Shown: positions 1 through 9,053, numbered from the stretch's first letter. The stretch is 44,903 bases of DNA from Brevundimonas sp. (GCF_013912065.1 NZ_JACESA010000019.1:1-44903); one strand, 5' to 3'. The notes: generated by a model not told the origin, from the letters alone. Numbers and translations are program-made.

Positions 1-784
1 CCACCACCCCGCCGTTGACCGTCTTGCGGCCCTCCGGCGTCGGCTCCCACTGATAGGCGCGGGCCACGTTGAAGGCCATGTTGGTCGCCAGGGCGGTCTT
101 GCCCATCGACGGGCGGCCGGCCAGGATCAGCAGGTCGGACGGGTGCAGCCCGCCCAGTTTCCGGTCCAGGTCGTTCAGGCCGGTGGCTAGGCCCGCCAGC
201 TTGCCCTCGCGCTGATAGGCCTCGGCCGCCATCTGAACGGCGCCGGACAAGGCGTGGGAAAAGCTGACGAAACCGGACGACGGCTTGCCCGTCTCGGCCA
301 GCGAATACAGGGTCTGTTCGGCCTGTTCGATCTGTTCGTCGGCGGGCGTCTCGGGATTGGGCGCCTCCTTGATGATCTCGCCGCCGATGCGGATCAGGTC
401 GCGGCGCAGGGCGGTGTCATAGACCACCCGCGCATAGTCGGGGGCATTGGCCGCCGGCGGCGCCCGGTCCACCAGATCGGCGAAATAGCGCAGACCGCCG
501 AACTCCTGGAAGGCCGGGTCCTGCTTGAACCGCTCCATCAGGATGGTCGGCTCGGCCAGCATCCCCTGGCGGATATGATCCTCGATCGCCTCGAACAGCC
601 GCTGGTGGAAGGGTTCGTAGAAGTGCGAGCCGCGCAGCCGGTCGCTGAGCCGCTCGAACACGCCGTTGTCGAACATCAGCGCGCCCAGCAGGGCCTGTTC
701 CGCCTCCAGGTTGTGCGGCATGGAGGCGACGCCGCTGGAGTCCATCGGCGATGACGAGAAGGGCATGGGGGCGAAGGCGTTCAT
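1..784 (-). CDS. dnaB: Replicative DNA helicase DnaB (5' part, runs off the window)
   Basis: This is the hexameric helicase that unwinds DNA at the replication fork. Reading the minus strand from the ATG at 784 gives 261 residues with no stop before the window edge. The N-terminal domain (about residues 20-125) has the DnaB-typical start around PHNLEAEQALLGA. A linker follows, then the RecA-like domain with Walker A GRPSMGKT at about residues 223-230. Family members are usually 450-510 aa, so roughly half is missing at the left edge. No strong ribosome binding site precedes the ATG. Identification rests on the order of both domains and is secure. Confidence 0.95.
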   Translation of the reverse strand, partial: MNAFAPMPFSSSPMDSSGVASMPHNLEAEQALLGALMFDNGVFERLSDRLRGSHFYEPFHQRLFEAIEDHIRQGMLAEPTILMERFKQDPAFQEFGGLRYFADLVDRAPPAANAPDYARVVYDTALRRDLIRIGGEIIKEAPNPETPADEQIEQAEQTLYSLAETGKPSSGFVSFSHALSGAVQMAAEAYQREGKLAGLATGLNDLDRKLGGLHPSDLLILAGRPSMGKTALATNMAFNVARAYQWEPTPEGRKTVNGGVV

Positions 785-892
785 TGTCTTTAACGCTTTA
801 GCCCTGACACGCGCCTGCGTCAGTCGGGGACGTCGCCGCGGCCGTGGACAGATCGCCCACCCTGTGGGTGAACGGGAATTCTCAAGCGTCGA

Positions 893-1258
893 TCACGCCG
901 GACAGGGATATTTCTCGGCCATCCATTCGCGCAGGGCCTGGGTCACGCTGATGTCGCGTCGGGCCGCCGGAACGGCGTTGAACCGGGCCAGTATCTCATC
1001 CGAGGACAGTCCGACCTTGGCCGGCATGCAGGTGGCGGGGCGTCTTCCCGCTGTCGTGGCCGCCGTCTGTTCGGTGCGGATGGTCTGCACCGCGCCACGA
1101 AACTCGCCCATCAGCCTGCGGGTGTCGGATCGCAGCAAAGCGGTCGCGTTTCTCGGTATCCCGTCGGCCGTGGTCAGAAACTCCCGCACCGTCATGGCCT
1201 GCGCCGCCCCGGCGAAGAGCGACAAGGCCAAGGCTGTGGCGACGATCCTGGTCTTCAT
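893..1258 (-). CDS. Small secreted Rap1a/Tai-like protein
   Basis: The 121-residue protein starts with a signal peptide (MKTRIVATALALSLFAGAAQA), so it should be exported to the periplasm. The mature part has spaced cysteines (a CMPAKV segment and a C-terminal YPCPA) and a pattern that resembles the Rap1a immunity-protein fold found in many alphaproteobacterial hypothetical proteins. I chose the ATG at 1258 over the in-frame ATG at 1279 because a GAGGGGGGAT ribosome binding site lies 8 nt before it and the signal peptide begins there. No effector gene is adjacent, so an immunity role is not supported by context. The function is unknown. Confidence 0.7.
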   Translation of the reverse strand: MKTRIVATALALSLFAGAAQAMTVREFLTTADGIPRNATALLRSDTRRLMGEFRGAVQTIRTEQTAATTAGRRPATCMPAKVGLSSDEILARFNAVPAARRDISVTQALREWMAEKYPCPA

Positions 1259-1609
1259 ATCGAATCCCCCCTCGATCATGGGGAACCAGATTGACCGGCG
1301 ATATGTGGCGCAACGAGGGCGTGAAACAACCTGCTGGTGCTCCCGTGATCGAACTCAGGGCGCCCGCCTGCGAGCCTGTCGCGATAACTATGACAAGTTT
1401 ACAACAATGACGCCGACGTAAAGGTTGGAGTGCGGGTTTGTGCAAAAGTCTGCCTTGACCGTCACGTGCAGCGGTGAACATCTTCTGTTAAGGCCGTTGT
1501 TTGTCTTTACTGCGACAATTTCATTGCGTCGTCGCAGTCCCGGCCGGGGCGCTGGTGTCGTGGCCGATCGCCGCCCCATAAAATCAGGCTGCTGACGTTT
1601 GGGGACATC
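1259..1609. other. 351-bp intergenic region between the Rap1a-like gene and the TonB receptor
   Basis: No convincing gene is seen on either strand. It should hold the divergent promoters of the two flanking genes. A TAAAAT hexamer at 1579-1584 and a TTGACC at 1456-1461 are weak promoter-like matches without correctly spaced partners. The receptor's ribosome binding site GGGGA lies a few bases before 1610. Confidence 0.4.
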
Positions 1610-4087
1610 ATGAAATCGTTTTCCGCTTGCTCGGCCCTCATGGCCTTTGTGTCCACCGGCGCGTTGATGGCCGCGTCAGCCGCCTTCGCCCAGGAGACGC
1701 CGCCACCCGCGGATGACGCCGCCGAGGTCGGCGAGATCATTGTCACGGGCACCCGCGCCATCGGCCGCACGCGGTTGGACAGCGTCGCGCCCGTGGACGT
1801 CATCACCGGCGAGACCCTGACCCGCAGCGGAACCGGCACGGAAACCGCCTCGGCCTTGGCCGCGGCCGCGCCTTCGATCAACTTTCCCCGTCCCGCCATC
1901 TCGGACGGTTCCGACCACGTCCGTCCGGCGACCCTGCGGGGCCTCGCCCCCGACCAGACCCTGGTGCTGATCAACGGCCAACGCGGACACGTCAGCGCCC
2001 TGGTCAATGTCAACGGCGCCCTGGGGCGCGGCTCGACCGCGTTCGACCTGAACACCATTCCGTCCGTCGCCCTGGGCACGGTCGAAGTGCTGCGGGACGG
2101 CGCCTCGGCCCAGTACGGCTCGGACGCCATCGCCGGGGTGATCAATCTGCGTCTGCGCGAGGCGCGCGAAGGCGGCGGCCTGACGATCAACTACGGCCGG
2201 TACGACACCAGTTTCGACACGGCGCGTGGCTCGCATAACCGCACGGACGGCGTCCAGAAGTCGGTCGCCGGTTGGGTCGGCCTGCCCTTTGGCGACGAAG
2301 GCTTCCTGACTGTGTCCGGCGAACTGCAGAGCCGCGACCCGACCAATCGGTCGGACTACGCCGCCCCCTCGGCCGTGGCGGACGGTTCAACCGATGTCGT
2401 CCTCGGCCGGTTCGGCGATCCCGGCGTTCAGTCGCAATCCCTATGGTTGAACGCCGGCACGCCGATCAGCGGGACTTGGGAAGCCTATGGTTTCGGCGGC
2501 ATCCAGCACAAGGAGACGGAATCGGCGGCGACCGCCCGAGCCTACAACAACGCCAACAATGTCATCGGCGTCTACCCGAACGGCTTCCTGCCCAAGATCG
2601 GCACCGACATCATCGACTACAATCTTTATGGCGGCGTGAAGGGCGAGGCGGCGGGGATCCAGTGGGATGTCTCGGCGGGTTATGGCCGCAACACCATCGA
2701 CTACCGGGTGTTCGACAGCATCAACGCCTCCTACGGCGACCAGGGCGACATGACCCAGAAGGAGTTCGAAGCCGGCGGTCTGGAGTATGACCAGCTGACG
2801 CTGGCCCTTGACGGGGTGAAGCCGCTGGAAGTCGGCCTTTATGAACCGCTGAACCTGGCCTTCGGCCTGGAATACCGCACCGAAGGCTTCGTCCAGACGG
2901 CCGGCGAACCGAAGTCCTATGACAAGCAGGCGGGCAGCACCAGGAGCGGCGGCGCCCAGGGCTTCCCCGGCTTCTCACCCGCCAACGCCGTCGACGTCGA
3001 CCGCAACAACTGGGGCGCCTATGTCGACCTGGAAGGCAAGCTGACCGAGGCGCTGACGGTCGGCCTCGCTGGTCGCTACGAGGACTATTCCGACTTCGGC
3101 GACAAGGTGACGGGCAAGCTGTCCGCCCGCTACGATTTCTCGCCGGCCTTCGCCCTGCGCGGCGCGGTCTCCAGCGGTTTCCGCGCCCCCGCCCTGCAGC
3201 AGCAGTATTTCAGCTATATCGCCACCAACCTGGTCACCACCGGCTCGCCGCCCGTGACCAATCTGATCCAGTCCGGCACATTCCGCGTCGATGATCCCGT
3301 CTCGGTCGCCCTGGGCGCCAAGCCGCTGGAGCCCGAGACCTCGACCAACTATTCGCTGGGCGCCGTGTTCCGCGCCGGCAGGTTCGAACTGACGGTCGAC
3401 GCCTATCAGATCGAGATCGAGAACCGCATAATCCTGTCGGAAAACCTCGGCCCGAGCCGTCCCAGCCAGTCGGCGGCGACGACGAGCGCCGTCCTGGCCA
3501 TTATTCAGCCGCTGGGCGTCTCGTCCGCCCGCTTCTGGACCAATGGCGTGGATACGACGACCCAGGGCGTCGACGTGGTCGGGCGCTATCGTCTGCCGAC
3601 GGATTCCATCGGCCGCTTCGACTTCACTCTGGCCGGCAACTACAACGAGACCACGGTCGACAAGATACCGGGCGTTCCGACCGGCCTGTCGATCCCTGTG
3701 TCCTCCAACTTCCTGTTCGACCGCGCCAACATTCTGTCGTTCGAAGAAGGCACGCCCAAGTACAAGGTCGTGGGCGGCGCCGACTGGACCTATGGCGATT
3801 TCGGCGTCACGGCCAAGGCGACTTATTACGACTCGGTCCTGGTCCCGAACAACACGGCCTCCAACGACTATTGGACCGGATCGGCCACCCTGTTCGATCT
3901 GGAGGGGCGCTATACCTTCCCGATGGGCGTCGGTCTGGCGATCGGGGTCAACAATCTGACCGACGAATACCCCGAGTATACTCCCGCAGCGCTGAACGCG
4001 GCTACGGGGTCGGTCGGCTTCCCGCAATACTCGCCCTACGGCTTCAACGGACGGTTCTTCTATGGGCGGCTGAGCTACAGCTTCTGA
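1610..4087 (+). CDS. TonB-dependent outer-membrane receptor (825 aa)
   Basis: This is an outer-membrane beta-barrel receptor that imports a ligand using energy from TonB-ExbBD. A signal peptide covers residues 1-27. A TonB-box-like segment EIIVTGTR follows, then a plug domain to about residue 185 with the receptor-typical LRGLAPDQTLVLINGQR and GSDAIAGVINLRL segments, then the barrel. The barrel ends in YSF, with the terminal aromatic residue needed for outer-membrane insertion. Length is normal for the family. The ligand cannot be told from sequence, and no sigma/anti-sigma pair or transporter is adjacent. The start has a GGGGA ribosome binding site. Confidence 0.93.
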   Translation: MKSFSACSALMAFVSTGALMAASAAFAQETPPPADDAAEVGEIIVTGTRAIGRTRLDSVAPVDVITGETLTRSGTGTETASALAAAAPSINFPRPAISDGSDHVRPATLRGLAPDQTLVLINGQRGHVSALVNVNGALGRGSTAFDLNTIPSVALGTVEVLRDGASAQYGSDAIAGVINLRLREAREGGGLTINYGRYDTSFDTARGSHNRTDGVQKSVAGWVGLPFGDEGFLTVSGELQSRDPTNRSDYAAPSAVADGSTDVVLGRFGDPGVQSQSLWLNAGTPISGTWEAYGFGGIQHKETESAATARAYNNANNVIGVYPNGFLPKIGTDIIDYNLYGGVKGEAAGIQWDVSAGYGRNTIDYRVFDSINASYGDQGDMTQKEFEAGGLEYDQLTLALDGVKPLEVGLYEPLNLAFGLEYRTEGFVQTAGEPKSYDKQAGSTRSGGAQGFPGFSPANAVDVDRNNWGAYVDLEGKLTEALTVGLAGRYEDYSDFGDKVTGKLSARYDFSPAFALRGAVSSGFRAPALQQQYFSYIATNLVTTGSPPVTNLIQSGTFRVDDPVSVALGAKPLEPETSTNYSLGAVFRAGRFELTVDAYQIEIENRIILSENLGPSRPSQSAATTSAVLAIIQPLGVSSARFWTNGVDTTTQGVDVVGRYRLPTDSIGRFDFTLAGNYNETTVDKIPGVPTGLSIPVSSNFLFDRANILSFEEGTPKYKVVGGADWTYGDFGVTAKATYYDSVLVPNNTASNDYWTGSATLFDLEGRYTFPMGVGLAIGVNNLTDEYPEYTPAALNAATGSVGFPQYSPYGFNGRFFYGRLSYSF

Positions 4088-4164
4088 TCCCGTCGGAGCG
4101 CCCGTTTTCGTCTGGAGACGGCGCCGGATTTCTCCACATCGGGATTGAGGGTTGCCGAAGCAAA

Positions 4165-4194
4165 AGGGGCGCGTTCCTTGCGGAACGCGCCCCT
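4165..4194 (-). terminator. Rho-independent terminator of the rpsF-rpsR-rplI operon
   Basis: A perfect 13-bp stem (AGGGGCGCGTTCC at 4165-4177 with its complement at 4182-4194) closes a 4-nt loop. Read on the minus strand it is followed by TTTTGCTT, a U-rich tail. It lies about 40 nt beyond the rplI stop. On the plus strand no T-run follows, so it mainly serves the ribosomal operon. Confidence 0.85.
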
Positions 4195-4231
4195 GATGTC
4201 TCGGCGGTCGGTCCCGAAGGACCGTTCAGGC

Positions 4232-4816
4232 TCAGGCTTCTTCGCCGAAGCCTTCCTGTTGACCGGCGCCGCCTTCGATCAGTTCCTGGGCCGATTGCTC
4301 GGCGGCCTGGCGCTCATCGTCGAACTGGCTGCGGATCACGTCCTCGCCCTTGGCCTGACGCTCGGCTTCTTCCATCGAACGGGCGATGTTGATCTTGACC
4401 GTGGCGCGGACCTCGGCGTGCAGGCGGACCAGCACGTCGTGAACGCCCAGGGTCTTGATCGCCGTGTGCAGGACGACCTGCGCGCGTTCGACCTTGCCGC
4501 CTTCGGCCTGGATGGCCTCGGCGACGTCGCGACCGGCGACCGATCCGTACAGCTGACCGGTTTCACCGGCCTGACGGATCATGATGTAGGTGGCGCCGTC
4601 GATCTTGTCGGCGACCTTCTGGGCGTCGGCCTTGTTCTTCTCGTTGCGCTGCTCGATGGCGGCGCGGTCGAGTTCGAACGCCTTCAGGTTGGCGGCGGTG
4701 GCCCGGCGGGCCTTGTCGCGCGGCAGAAGGAAGTTACGGGCGAAGCCGTCCTTGACGGACACGACGTCGCCGATGGCGCCGAGATTCTCGACGCGTTCAA
4801 GCAGAACGACCTTCAT
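4232..4816 (-). CDS. rplI: 50S ribosomal protein L9
   Basis: L9 binds 23S rRNA at the base of the L1 stalk with its N-domain and reaches along the 30S surface with its C-domain. The 194-residue product opens with the family signature MKVVLLERVENLGAIGDVV and has the RNFLLPRDKA segment in the N-domain. A long helix (about residues 45-75) leads to the C-domain. A glutamate/glutamine-rich tail of about 45 residues extends beyond the usual ~150 aa, a common feature in alphaproteobacteria. It is third in the order rpsF-rpsR-rplI, one base after the rpsR stop, and is followed by a strong terminator. Confidence 0.98.
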   Translation of the reverse strand: MKVVLLERVENLGAIGDVVSVKDGFARNFLLPRDKARRATAANLKAFELDRAAIEQRNEKNKADAQKVADKIDGATYIMIRQAGETGQLYGSVAGRDVAEAIQAEGGKVERAQVVLHTAIKTLGVHDVLVRLHAEVRATVKINIARSMEEAERQAKGEDVIRSQFDDERQAAEQSAQELIEGGAGQQEGFGEEA

Positions 4817-4817
4817 C

Positions 4818-5096
4818 TTACTTCACCACGTAGGGCAGGAGGGCCAGATAGCGGGCGCGCTTGATGGCCTTGGCCAGTTCGCGCTGCTTCTTCTGGGAGA
4901 CGGCGGTGATGCGCGAGGGCACGATCTTGCCGCGTTCGGAGACGTAACGCTGCAGCAGCTTCACGTCCTTGTAGTCGATCTTCGGCGCATTGGCGCCCGA
5001 GAACGGGCAGACCTTGCGGCGGCGATAGAAGGGGCGGCGGCCGGCGGCGCCGGAGCCGGCCGGGGCGCCCGGGGTCGGGGCGGTGGTGTCGGTCAT
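4818..5096 (-). CDS. rpsR: 30S ribosomal protein S18
   Basis: S18 sits on the 30S platform next to S6, with which it assembles as a pair. The 92-residue product has the conserved core [20 protein letters not shown] and the ending [20 protein letters not shown]. An N-terminal extension rich in A, G, P and T precedes the core. It lies 12 nt downstream of rpsF and one base upstream of rplI, so the three are one transcript. Confidence 0.98.
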   Translation of the reverse strand: MTDTTAPTPGAPAGSGAAGRRPFYRRRKVCPFSGANAPKIDYKDVKLLQRYVSERGKIVPSRITAVSQKKQRELAKAIKRARYLALLPYVVK

Positions 5097-5108
5097 GTTC
5101 CGGTTTCC

Positions 5109-5498
5109 TTATTCGGCGTCTGCGGCGGCGTCGTCGTCGCGCGGAGTGCGTTCGCGCTCGCGCTCGCGTTCACGCTCGCGGCGGGCCAGCAGCGGCGACA
5201 GTTCCAGGTCGAGTTCCTCGACGCGGACGGTCAGCCAGCGCAGCACGTCTTCGTTGATGCCCAGCTGACGCTCGACTTCGGCCATGGCGGCCGGAGGGGC
5301 GTCGACGGCCAGCAGCGAATAGTGAGCCTTGCGGTTCTTCTTCACGCGGTACGTCAGATTGCGCAGACCCCAGTACTCGATCTTGGCGACGGAGCCGCCG
5401 CCTTGGACGATCAGGTCCTTGATGGTGTCGTTCAGCGCTTCGGCCTGTTGCGCCGAGATATCCTGGCGCGTCATGACCGTGTGCTCGTAAAGAGCCAT
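5109..5498 (-). CDS. rpsF: 30S ribosomal protein S6
   Basis: S6 forms a heterodimer with S18 on the 30S subunit. The 129-residue product starts [20 protein letters not shown] and contains the family segment [18 protein letters not shown]. The open frame extends 57 codons upstream, but the ATG at 5498 is the true start: it opens the S6 domain and has an AAGGGAG ribosome binding site. The C-terminal tail is highly charged, an alternating Arg-Glu run followed by an acidic end, encoded by a short tandem repeat around 5150-5180. This is the first gene of rpsF-rpsR-rplI. Confidence 0.98.
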   Translation of the reverse strand: MALYEHTVMTRQDISAQQAEALNDTIKDLIVQGGGSVAKIEYWGLRNLTYRVKKNRKAHYSLLAVDAPPAAMAEVERQLGINEDVLRWLTVRVEELDLELSPLLARRERERERERERTPRDDDAAADAE

Positions 5499-5669
5499 GC
5501 GGTAGTCTCCCTTGTGGGCGTCGGCGCGGAAACGACCGGGTAAGTCGGTCTCCACGATGGCTCCTGGCGCGGCGGCCGGACCGAACGTCCAACCCTTTGG
5601 TGCTCCGCGACAGGACCGAAGCCCTGGAAAGGCGGGGCCTATAGGGGAAAAGGGGGCGATGCGCAACAT

Positions 5670-5848
5670 TTCTCCCTCCCCCGCGCGGGGGAAGGTGGTC
5701 GAGCCGCAGGCGAGACCGGGTGGGTAGGGCAGGGCGACACGTCACAGAACTGTTCTGCTTCCGGCAGACGCTAGCCCGCCGGGCGGCCCCCACCCCGTCG
5801 CTGCGCGACGCCCCTCCCCGGAGCGGGGAGGGAGAGACGCTTGTGGGT
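5670..5848. repeat. Two palindromic REP-like elements between rpsF and mccB
   Basis: The 377-bp gap between the divergent genes rpsF and mccB holds two GC-rich palindromic units, about 5670-5729 and 5774-5848. Each combines a CTCCC(T/C)CCCCGC-type hairpin with a GTCGCTGCGCGAC- or GCCGCAGGCGAGAC-type hairpin, and together they form an imperfect inverted pair. Similar units recur elsewhere in the window. Promoters of both flanking genes must also lie in this gap but are not obvious. Confidence 0.7.
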
Positions 5849-5875
5849 CGTACCCAGTCCCCCTAAACCAACCCC

Positions 5876-7468
5876 ATGCCGAAGCTGACGTCCGCGGTCG
5901 ATCCGCAAAGCCCCAAATACAAGTCCCTGCATGCGCACAACAGCGCCCTGGTCGCCGAACTTCGCGACCATGTCGCCAAGGCCGCGCGGGGCGGTTCGGA
6001 CAAGGCGCGCGAACGCCATGTGTCGCGCGGCAAGCTGTTGCCGCGGGACCGGGTCGAGCGCCTGCTGGACCCCGGTTCGCCCTTCCTGGAGATCGGGCAA
6101 CTGGCCGCCCACGCCATGTATGACGGCGAGGCGCCCGCCGCAGGCGTGATCGCCGGCGTCGGCCGCGTCTCGGGCCGCGAGGTGATGATCGTCGCCAACG
6201 ATCCGACGGTGAAGGGCGGCGCCTATTTCCCCATGACGGTGAAGAAACACCTGCGCGCCCAGGAGATCGCCGAGCAGAACCGCCTGCCCTGCGTCTATCT
6301 GGTCGATTCCGGCGGCGCCAACCTGCCGCACCAGGCCGAGGTCTTCCCCGACCGCGACCATTTCGGCCGCATCTTCTTCAACCAGGCCCGGATGAGCGCG
6401 CAGGGGATCGCCCAGATCGCCTGCGTCATGGGCCTGTCCACCGCCGGCGGCGCCTATGTGCCCGCCATGTCGGACGAGACCATCATCGTCAGGAACCAGG
6501 GGGCCATCTTCCTGGCCGGCCCGCCCCTGGTGAAGGCCGCCACCGGCGAGGTCATCTCGGCCGAGGAACTGGGCGGGGCCGAGACCCACGGCCGTCGCTC
6601 CGGCGTCGTCGACCATGTGGCCGAGAACGACGAGCATGCGCTGGAGATCGTCCGTTCCATCGTCGCCAATCTGAACACGACCAAGTCCGTCGAAATGGAC
6701 GTGCGAGAACCCCGCGCCCCCGCCTTCGATCCGGAGGAGCTTTACGGCCTGATCCCCGACGACGTCCGCGCGCCCTATGACGTGCGCGAGGTCATCGCCC
6801 GCCTGGTCGACGGGTCCGAGTTCGACGAGTTCAAGGCCCTGTACGGTTCGACCCTGGTGTGCGGCTTCGCCCGCATCTGGGGCTATCCGGTCGCCATCCT
6901 GGCCAACAACGGCGTCATCTTCTCCGAGAGCGCCCAGAAGGGCGCCCACTTCATCGAACTGGCCTGCAAGCGCAAGATTCCGCTGCTGTTCCTGCAGAAC
7001 ATCTCGGGCTTCATGGTCGGCGGCAAATACGAGGCCGGCGGCATCGCCAAGGACGGCGCCAAGCTGGTGACGGCCGTAGCCTCGGCAGAGGTTCCCAAGT
7101 TCACCGTCCTGATCGGCGGCAGCTTCGGCGCCGGCAATTACGGCATGTGCGGTCGGGCCTATTCGCCGCGCTTCCTCTTCACCTGGCCCAACAGCCGGAT
7201 CGGCGTCATGGGCGGCGAACAGGCGGCATCGGTCCTGGCCACGGTCCACCGCGACGCCGAGACCTGGTCCCCCGACCAAGCCGAGGCCTTCAAGGCCCCG
7301 ATCCGCCAGAAATACGAGGACGAGGGCAATCCCTATTACGCCACCGCCCGCCTGTGGGACGACGGCGTCATCGACCCGGCCCAGACCCGCGACGTCCTGG
7401 GCCTGGCCATCTCGGCCAGCCTGAACGCCCCGATCCCGGACACGACGTTCGGCCTGTTCCGGATGTAA
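5876..7468 (+). CDS. mccB: Methylcrotonoyl-CoA carboxylase beta (carboxyltransferase) subunit
   Basis: In leucine breakdown this subunit transfers carboxyl from carboxybiotin to 3-methylcrotonyl-CoA, giving 3-methylglutaconyl-CoA. The 530-residue protein has both crotonase-like halves of a biotin-dependent carboxyltransferase. The segments [20 protein letters not shown] and [19 protein letters not shown] are typical of MCC beta rather than of the propionyl- or acetyl-CoA enzymes. The length is normal. The next gene encodes the following pathway step. The biotin-carrying alpha subunit gene is not found in the window. No Shine-Dalgarno sequence is evident before the ATG. The family name liuB also applies. 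Confidence 0.93.
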   Translation: MPKLTSAVDPQSPKYKSLHAHNSALVAELRDHVAKAARGGSDKARERHVSRGKLLPRDRVERLLDPGSPFLEIGQLAAHAMYDGEAPAAGVIAGVGRVSGREVMIVANDPTVKGGAYFPMTVKKHLRAQEIAEQNRLPCVYLVDSGGANLPHQAEVFPDRDHFGRIFFNQARMSAQGIAQIACVMGLSTAGGAYVPAMSDETIIVRNQGAIFLAGPPLVKAATGEVISAEELGGAETHGRRSGVVDHVAENDEHALEIVRSIVANLNTTKSVEMDVREPRAPAFDPEELYGLIPDDVRAPYDVREVIARLVDGSEFDEFKALYGSTLVCGFARIWGYPVAILANNGVIFSESAQKGAHFIELACKRKIPLLFLQNISGFMVGGKYEAGGIAKDGAKLVTAVASAEVPKFTVLIGGSFGAGNYGMCGRAYSPRFLFTWPNSRIGVMGGEQAASVLATVHRDAETWSPDQAEAFKAPIRQKYEDEGNPYYATARLWDDGVIDPAQTRDVLGLAISASLNAPIPDTTFGLFRM

Positions 7469-7506
7469 AAGGGTGAGCAGGAGGTTCGGAAAGAGTGAAT
7501 AGTGCT

Positions 7507-7564
7507 AGTGAGCAAGGGGTGAGCCGCCCGTCGCGCCGAAGCCTTCGCTCACCTCTTGCTCACT
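7507..7564. repeat. 18-bp inverted repeat between mccB and the hydratase gene
   Basis: The arm AGTGAGCAAGGGGTGAGC at 7507-7524 is mirrored at 7547-7564 with one mismatch, which becomes a G-U pair in RNA. The 22-nt spacer is not complementary. No T-run follows either arm, so this is not a standard terminator. It could form an RNA hairpin between two co-directional genes 143 bp apart. Confidence 0.7.
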
Positions 7565-7611
7565 CGCATCGACACCGCCTCCTCGCGCGTTGATTCCCCC
7601 AAGGAGTTCCA

Positions 7612-8514
7612 ATGACCGACCACAAGCCCACCGAGGCCGAACTGAACGCCCTGGACGTCACCGACGCCGAGGAAGCCGAGATCAACCGGATCGCCCATCC
7701 GCTGCTGGCCGACCCCGCGCCGGACGCCAATGACGACCTGGTCCAGATCGACGCGACCACCGACGGCGTGGTCTTCGTCACCATCAACCGTCCGGCCAAG
7801 AAGAACGCCTTCGACGCCGCCACCATCGCCGCCCTGCACGAGGCCTTCGAGACCCTGCACGGCGCCGATCATGTCCGCGCCGTCTTCGTGCGCGGAGCGG
7901 GCGGAACCTTCAGCGCCGGCGCCGACCTGAACTGGATGCGCGACGCCGCCGACTGGTCCGAGGCCGACAATCGCGACGACGCCATGGGTCTGGCGAAGAT
8001 GCTCAAGGCCCTGCACGACGTCCCGGCCCTGACCTGCGCCATCGTCGAGGGCGCGGCCATGGGCGGCGGGGCCGGCATCGTCGCCGCCTGCGACATGGCC
8101 GTGGCGGTCGAGGGCGCGCGGTTCGCCTTCTCGGAGGTCAAGCTGGGCCTGATCCCGGCCACCATCGCCCCCTATGTGATCGAGGCCATCGGCCCCCGCC
8201 GCGCCCGCCAGCTGTTCCTGACGGCCAACAGTTTCGACGCCGACTACGCCGCTCACGCCGGCCTGATCGACCTGGTCCTGCCCGAGGGATCGGTGGACGA
8301 GTTCGTCGCCATGCTGACCGACAGCCTCACCGGCAACGCCCCCGGCGCCATGGGCGAGGCCAAGCGGCTGGTCAACGACATCGCCGGCCACCGCATCGAC
8401 CACGGCCTGATGGACGACACCGCGCGACGCATCGCCCGCGCCCGCGTCTCCCCCGAAGGCCAGGAAGGCGTCCGCGCCTTCCTCGACAAGCGCAAACCCG
8501 GCTGGGCGGGGTAG
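7612..8514 (+). CDS. liuC: Enoyl-CoA hydratase family, probable methylglutaconyl-CoA hydratase
   Basis: The probable reaction is hydration of 3-methylglutaconyl-CoA to HMG-CoA in leucine degradation. The 300-residue crotonase-fold protein has oxyanion-hole segments FSAGADLNWMR and EGAAMGGGAGIVAACD, a catalytic-region glutamate in FAFSEVKLGLIPA, and the family ending FLDKRKPGW. The NWMR motif is typical of methylglutaconyl-CoA hydratases, and the mccB neighbour supports this. An acidic extension of about 45 residues precedes the usual start, yet the ATG has a clear AAGGAG ribosome binding site. Its last 50 bases recur at 9365-9417. Substrate assignment is likely but not proven. Confidence 0.85.
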   Translation: MTDHKPTEAELNALDVTDAEEAEINRIAHPLLADPAPDANDDLVQIDATTDGVVFVTINRPAKKNAFDAATIAALHEAFETLHGADHVRAVFVRGAGGTFSAGADLNWMRDAADWSEADNRDDAMGLAKMLKALHDVPALTCAIVEGAAMGGGAGIVAACDMAVAVEGARFAFSEVKLGLIPATIAPYVIEAIGPRRARQLFLTANSFDADYAAHAGLIDLVLPEGSVDEFVAMLTDSLTGNAPGAMGEAKRLVNDIAGHRIDHGLMDDTARRIARARVSPEGQEGVRAFLDKRKPGWAG

Positions 8515-8516
8515 GG
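8464..8516 (+). repeat. 53-bp direct repeat, copy A (3' end of liuC)
   Basis: This covers the last codons and stop of liuC plus three bases. It matches 9365-9417 at 51 of 53 positions, 901 bp downstream in the same orientation. The 579-bp repeat element begins 2 bp after this copy ends. Confidence 0.9.
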
Positions 8517-8523
8517 GGACTAC

Positions 8524-8654
8524 GCCCCCTCCGTCTCGCCGCTGCGCGGCGATCCACCTCCCCCAAGGGGGGAGGAATGCGAACAGTGATGACCGAAATC
8601 CTCCCCCCCCTGGGGGAGGTGGATCACCGGCGAAGCCGGTGAGACGGAGGGGGC
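8524..8654. repeat. REP/MITE-like palindrome inside element copy 1
   Basis: The unit has 14-bp terminal inverted repeats (GCCCCCTCCGTCTC and its complement). Inside each end is a small hairpin (GCCGCTGCGCGGC left, ACCGGCGAAGCCGGT right), then GATCCACCTCCCCC and its complement. Related units lie at 28467-28596 and 43075-43207. Confidence 0.85.
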
Positions 8655-8758
8655 CCGAACGCCGCCTACGCTCCTAATGACGCTGGTCTCACCCCAGCAA
8701 TTCCAACACCTTCCACGAATCTCACCCCCTCCAACCCATCACCCCGCCCAGACCCCCT

Positions 8759-8764
8759 TATAAT
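8759..8764 (+). promoter_or_regulatory. TATAAT -10-like hexamer upstream of the 85-aa ORF (copy 1)
   Basis: A perfect TATAAT lies 31 bp before the TTG start of the 85-codon ORF and is conserved in copy 2 (28358-28363 on the minus strand). No TTGACA-like -35 box is present at normal spacing (CCATCA is there instead), so promoter activity is a guess. Confidence 0.4.
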
Positions 8765-8795
8765 CACGCCCGGTCTCGTCGCTTGGAGGGCTCGC

Positions 8796-9053
8796 TTGGC
8801 CTGCGACCTTGCGGCGGCGGGAGCGGATGGAACGGGAGCGGGGGTGAAATCCCTCCGCGCCGACGGCGTCTCACGGCGTCGGCGGAGGATCGAGGGGGAT
8901 ACTCGATCGCACTCGGGACGGGGTTCGCAGACCCCGCCGACCCGTCGCAGGCTTATGGGGTTAGGCGATAAGACCGCCACCGCTCGGCGCCCCGAGCTTG
9001 CAGGCCAACCAACCGCGCGGGGCGTCAAACCTTCGTCGAAACGGTACTTCTAG
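8796..9053 (+). CDS. Possible 85-aa basic protein carried by the repeat element (copy 1)
   Basis: I do not recognise this ORF. It starts with TTG, seven bases after GGAGG, and is downstream of a TATAAT hexamer. The product is rich in Arg, Gly, Ala and Thr, with a run of five Arg near residue 29 and the ending KPSSKRYF. It has no signal peptide or membrane segment. The second copy (28069-28326, minus) encodes the identical protein. The two base differences between the copies inside the ORF, CGG/CGA and GGC/GGA, are both synonymous. The other frames do change, which weakly favours real coding. The DNA also folds into several strong hairpins, so a structured RNA is an alternative reading. Confidence 0.4.
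   Translation: MACDLAAAGADGTGAGVKSLRADGVSRRRRRIEGDTRSHSGRGSQTPPTRRRLMGLGDKTATARRPELAGQPTARGVKPSSKRYF

Noticed and set aside
5083-5268. Serine/arginine-rich short ORF on the plus strand over rpsF
   Set aside because: It is the antisense of the Arg-Glu repeat in the S6 tail.
8524-8654. CRISPR repeat
   Set aside because: The GC-rich repeats are palindromic dispersed units, not regularly spaced repeats with spacers, and no cas gene is present.
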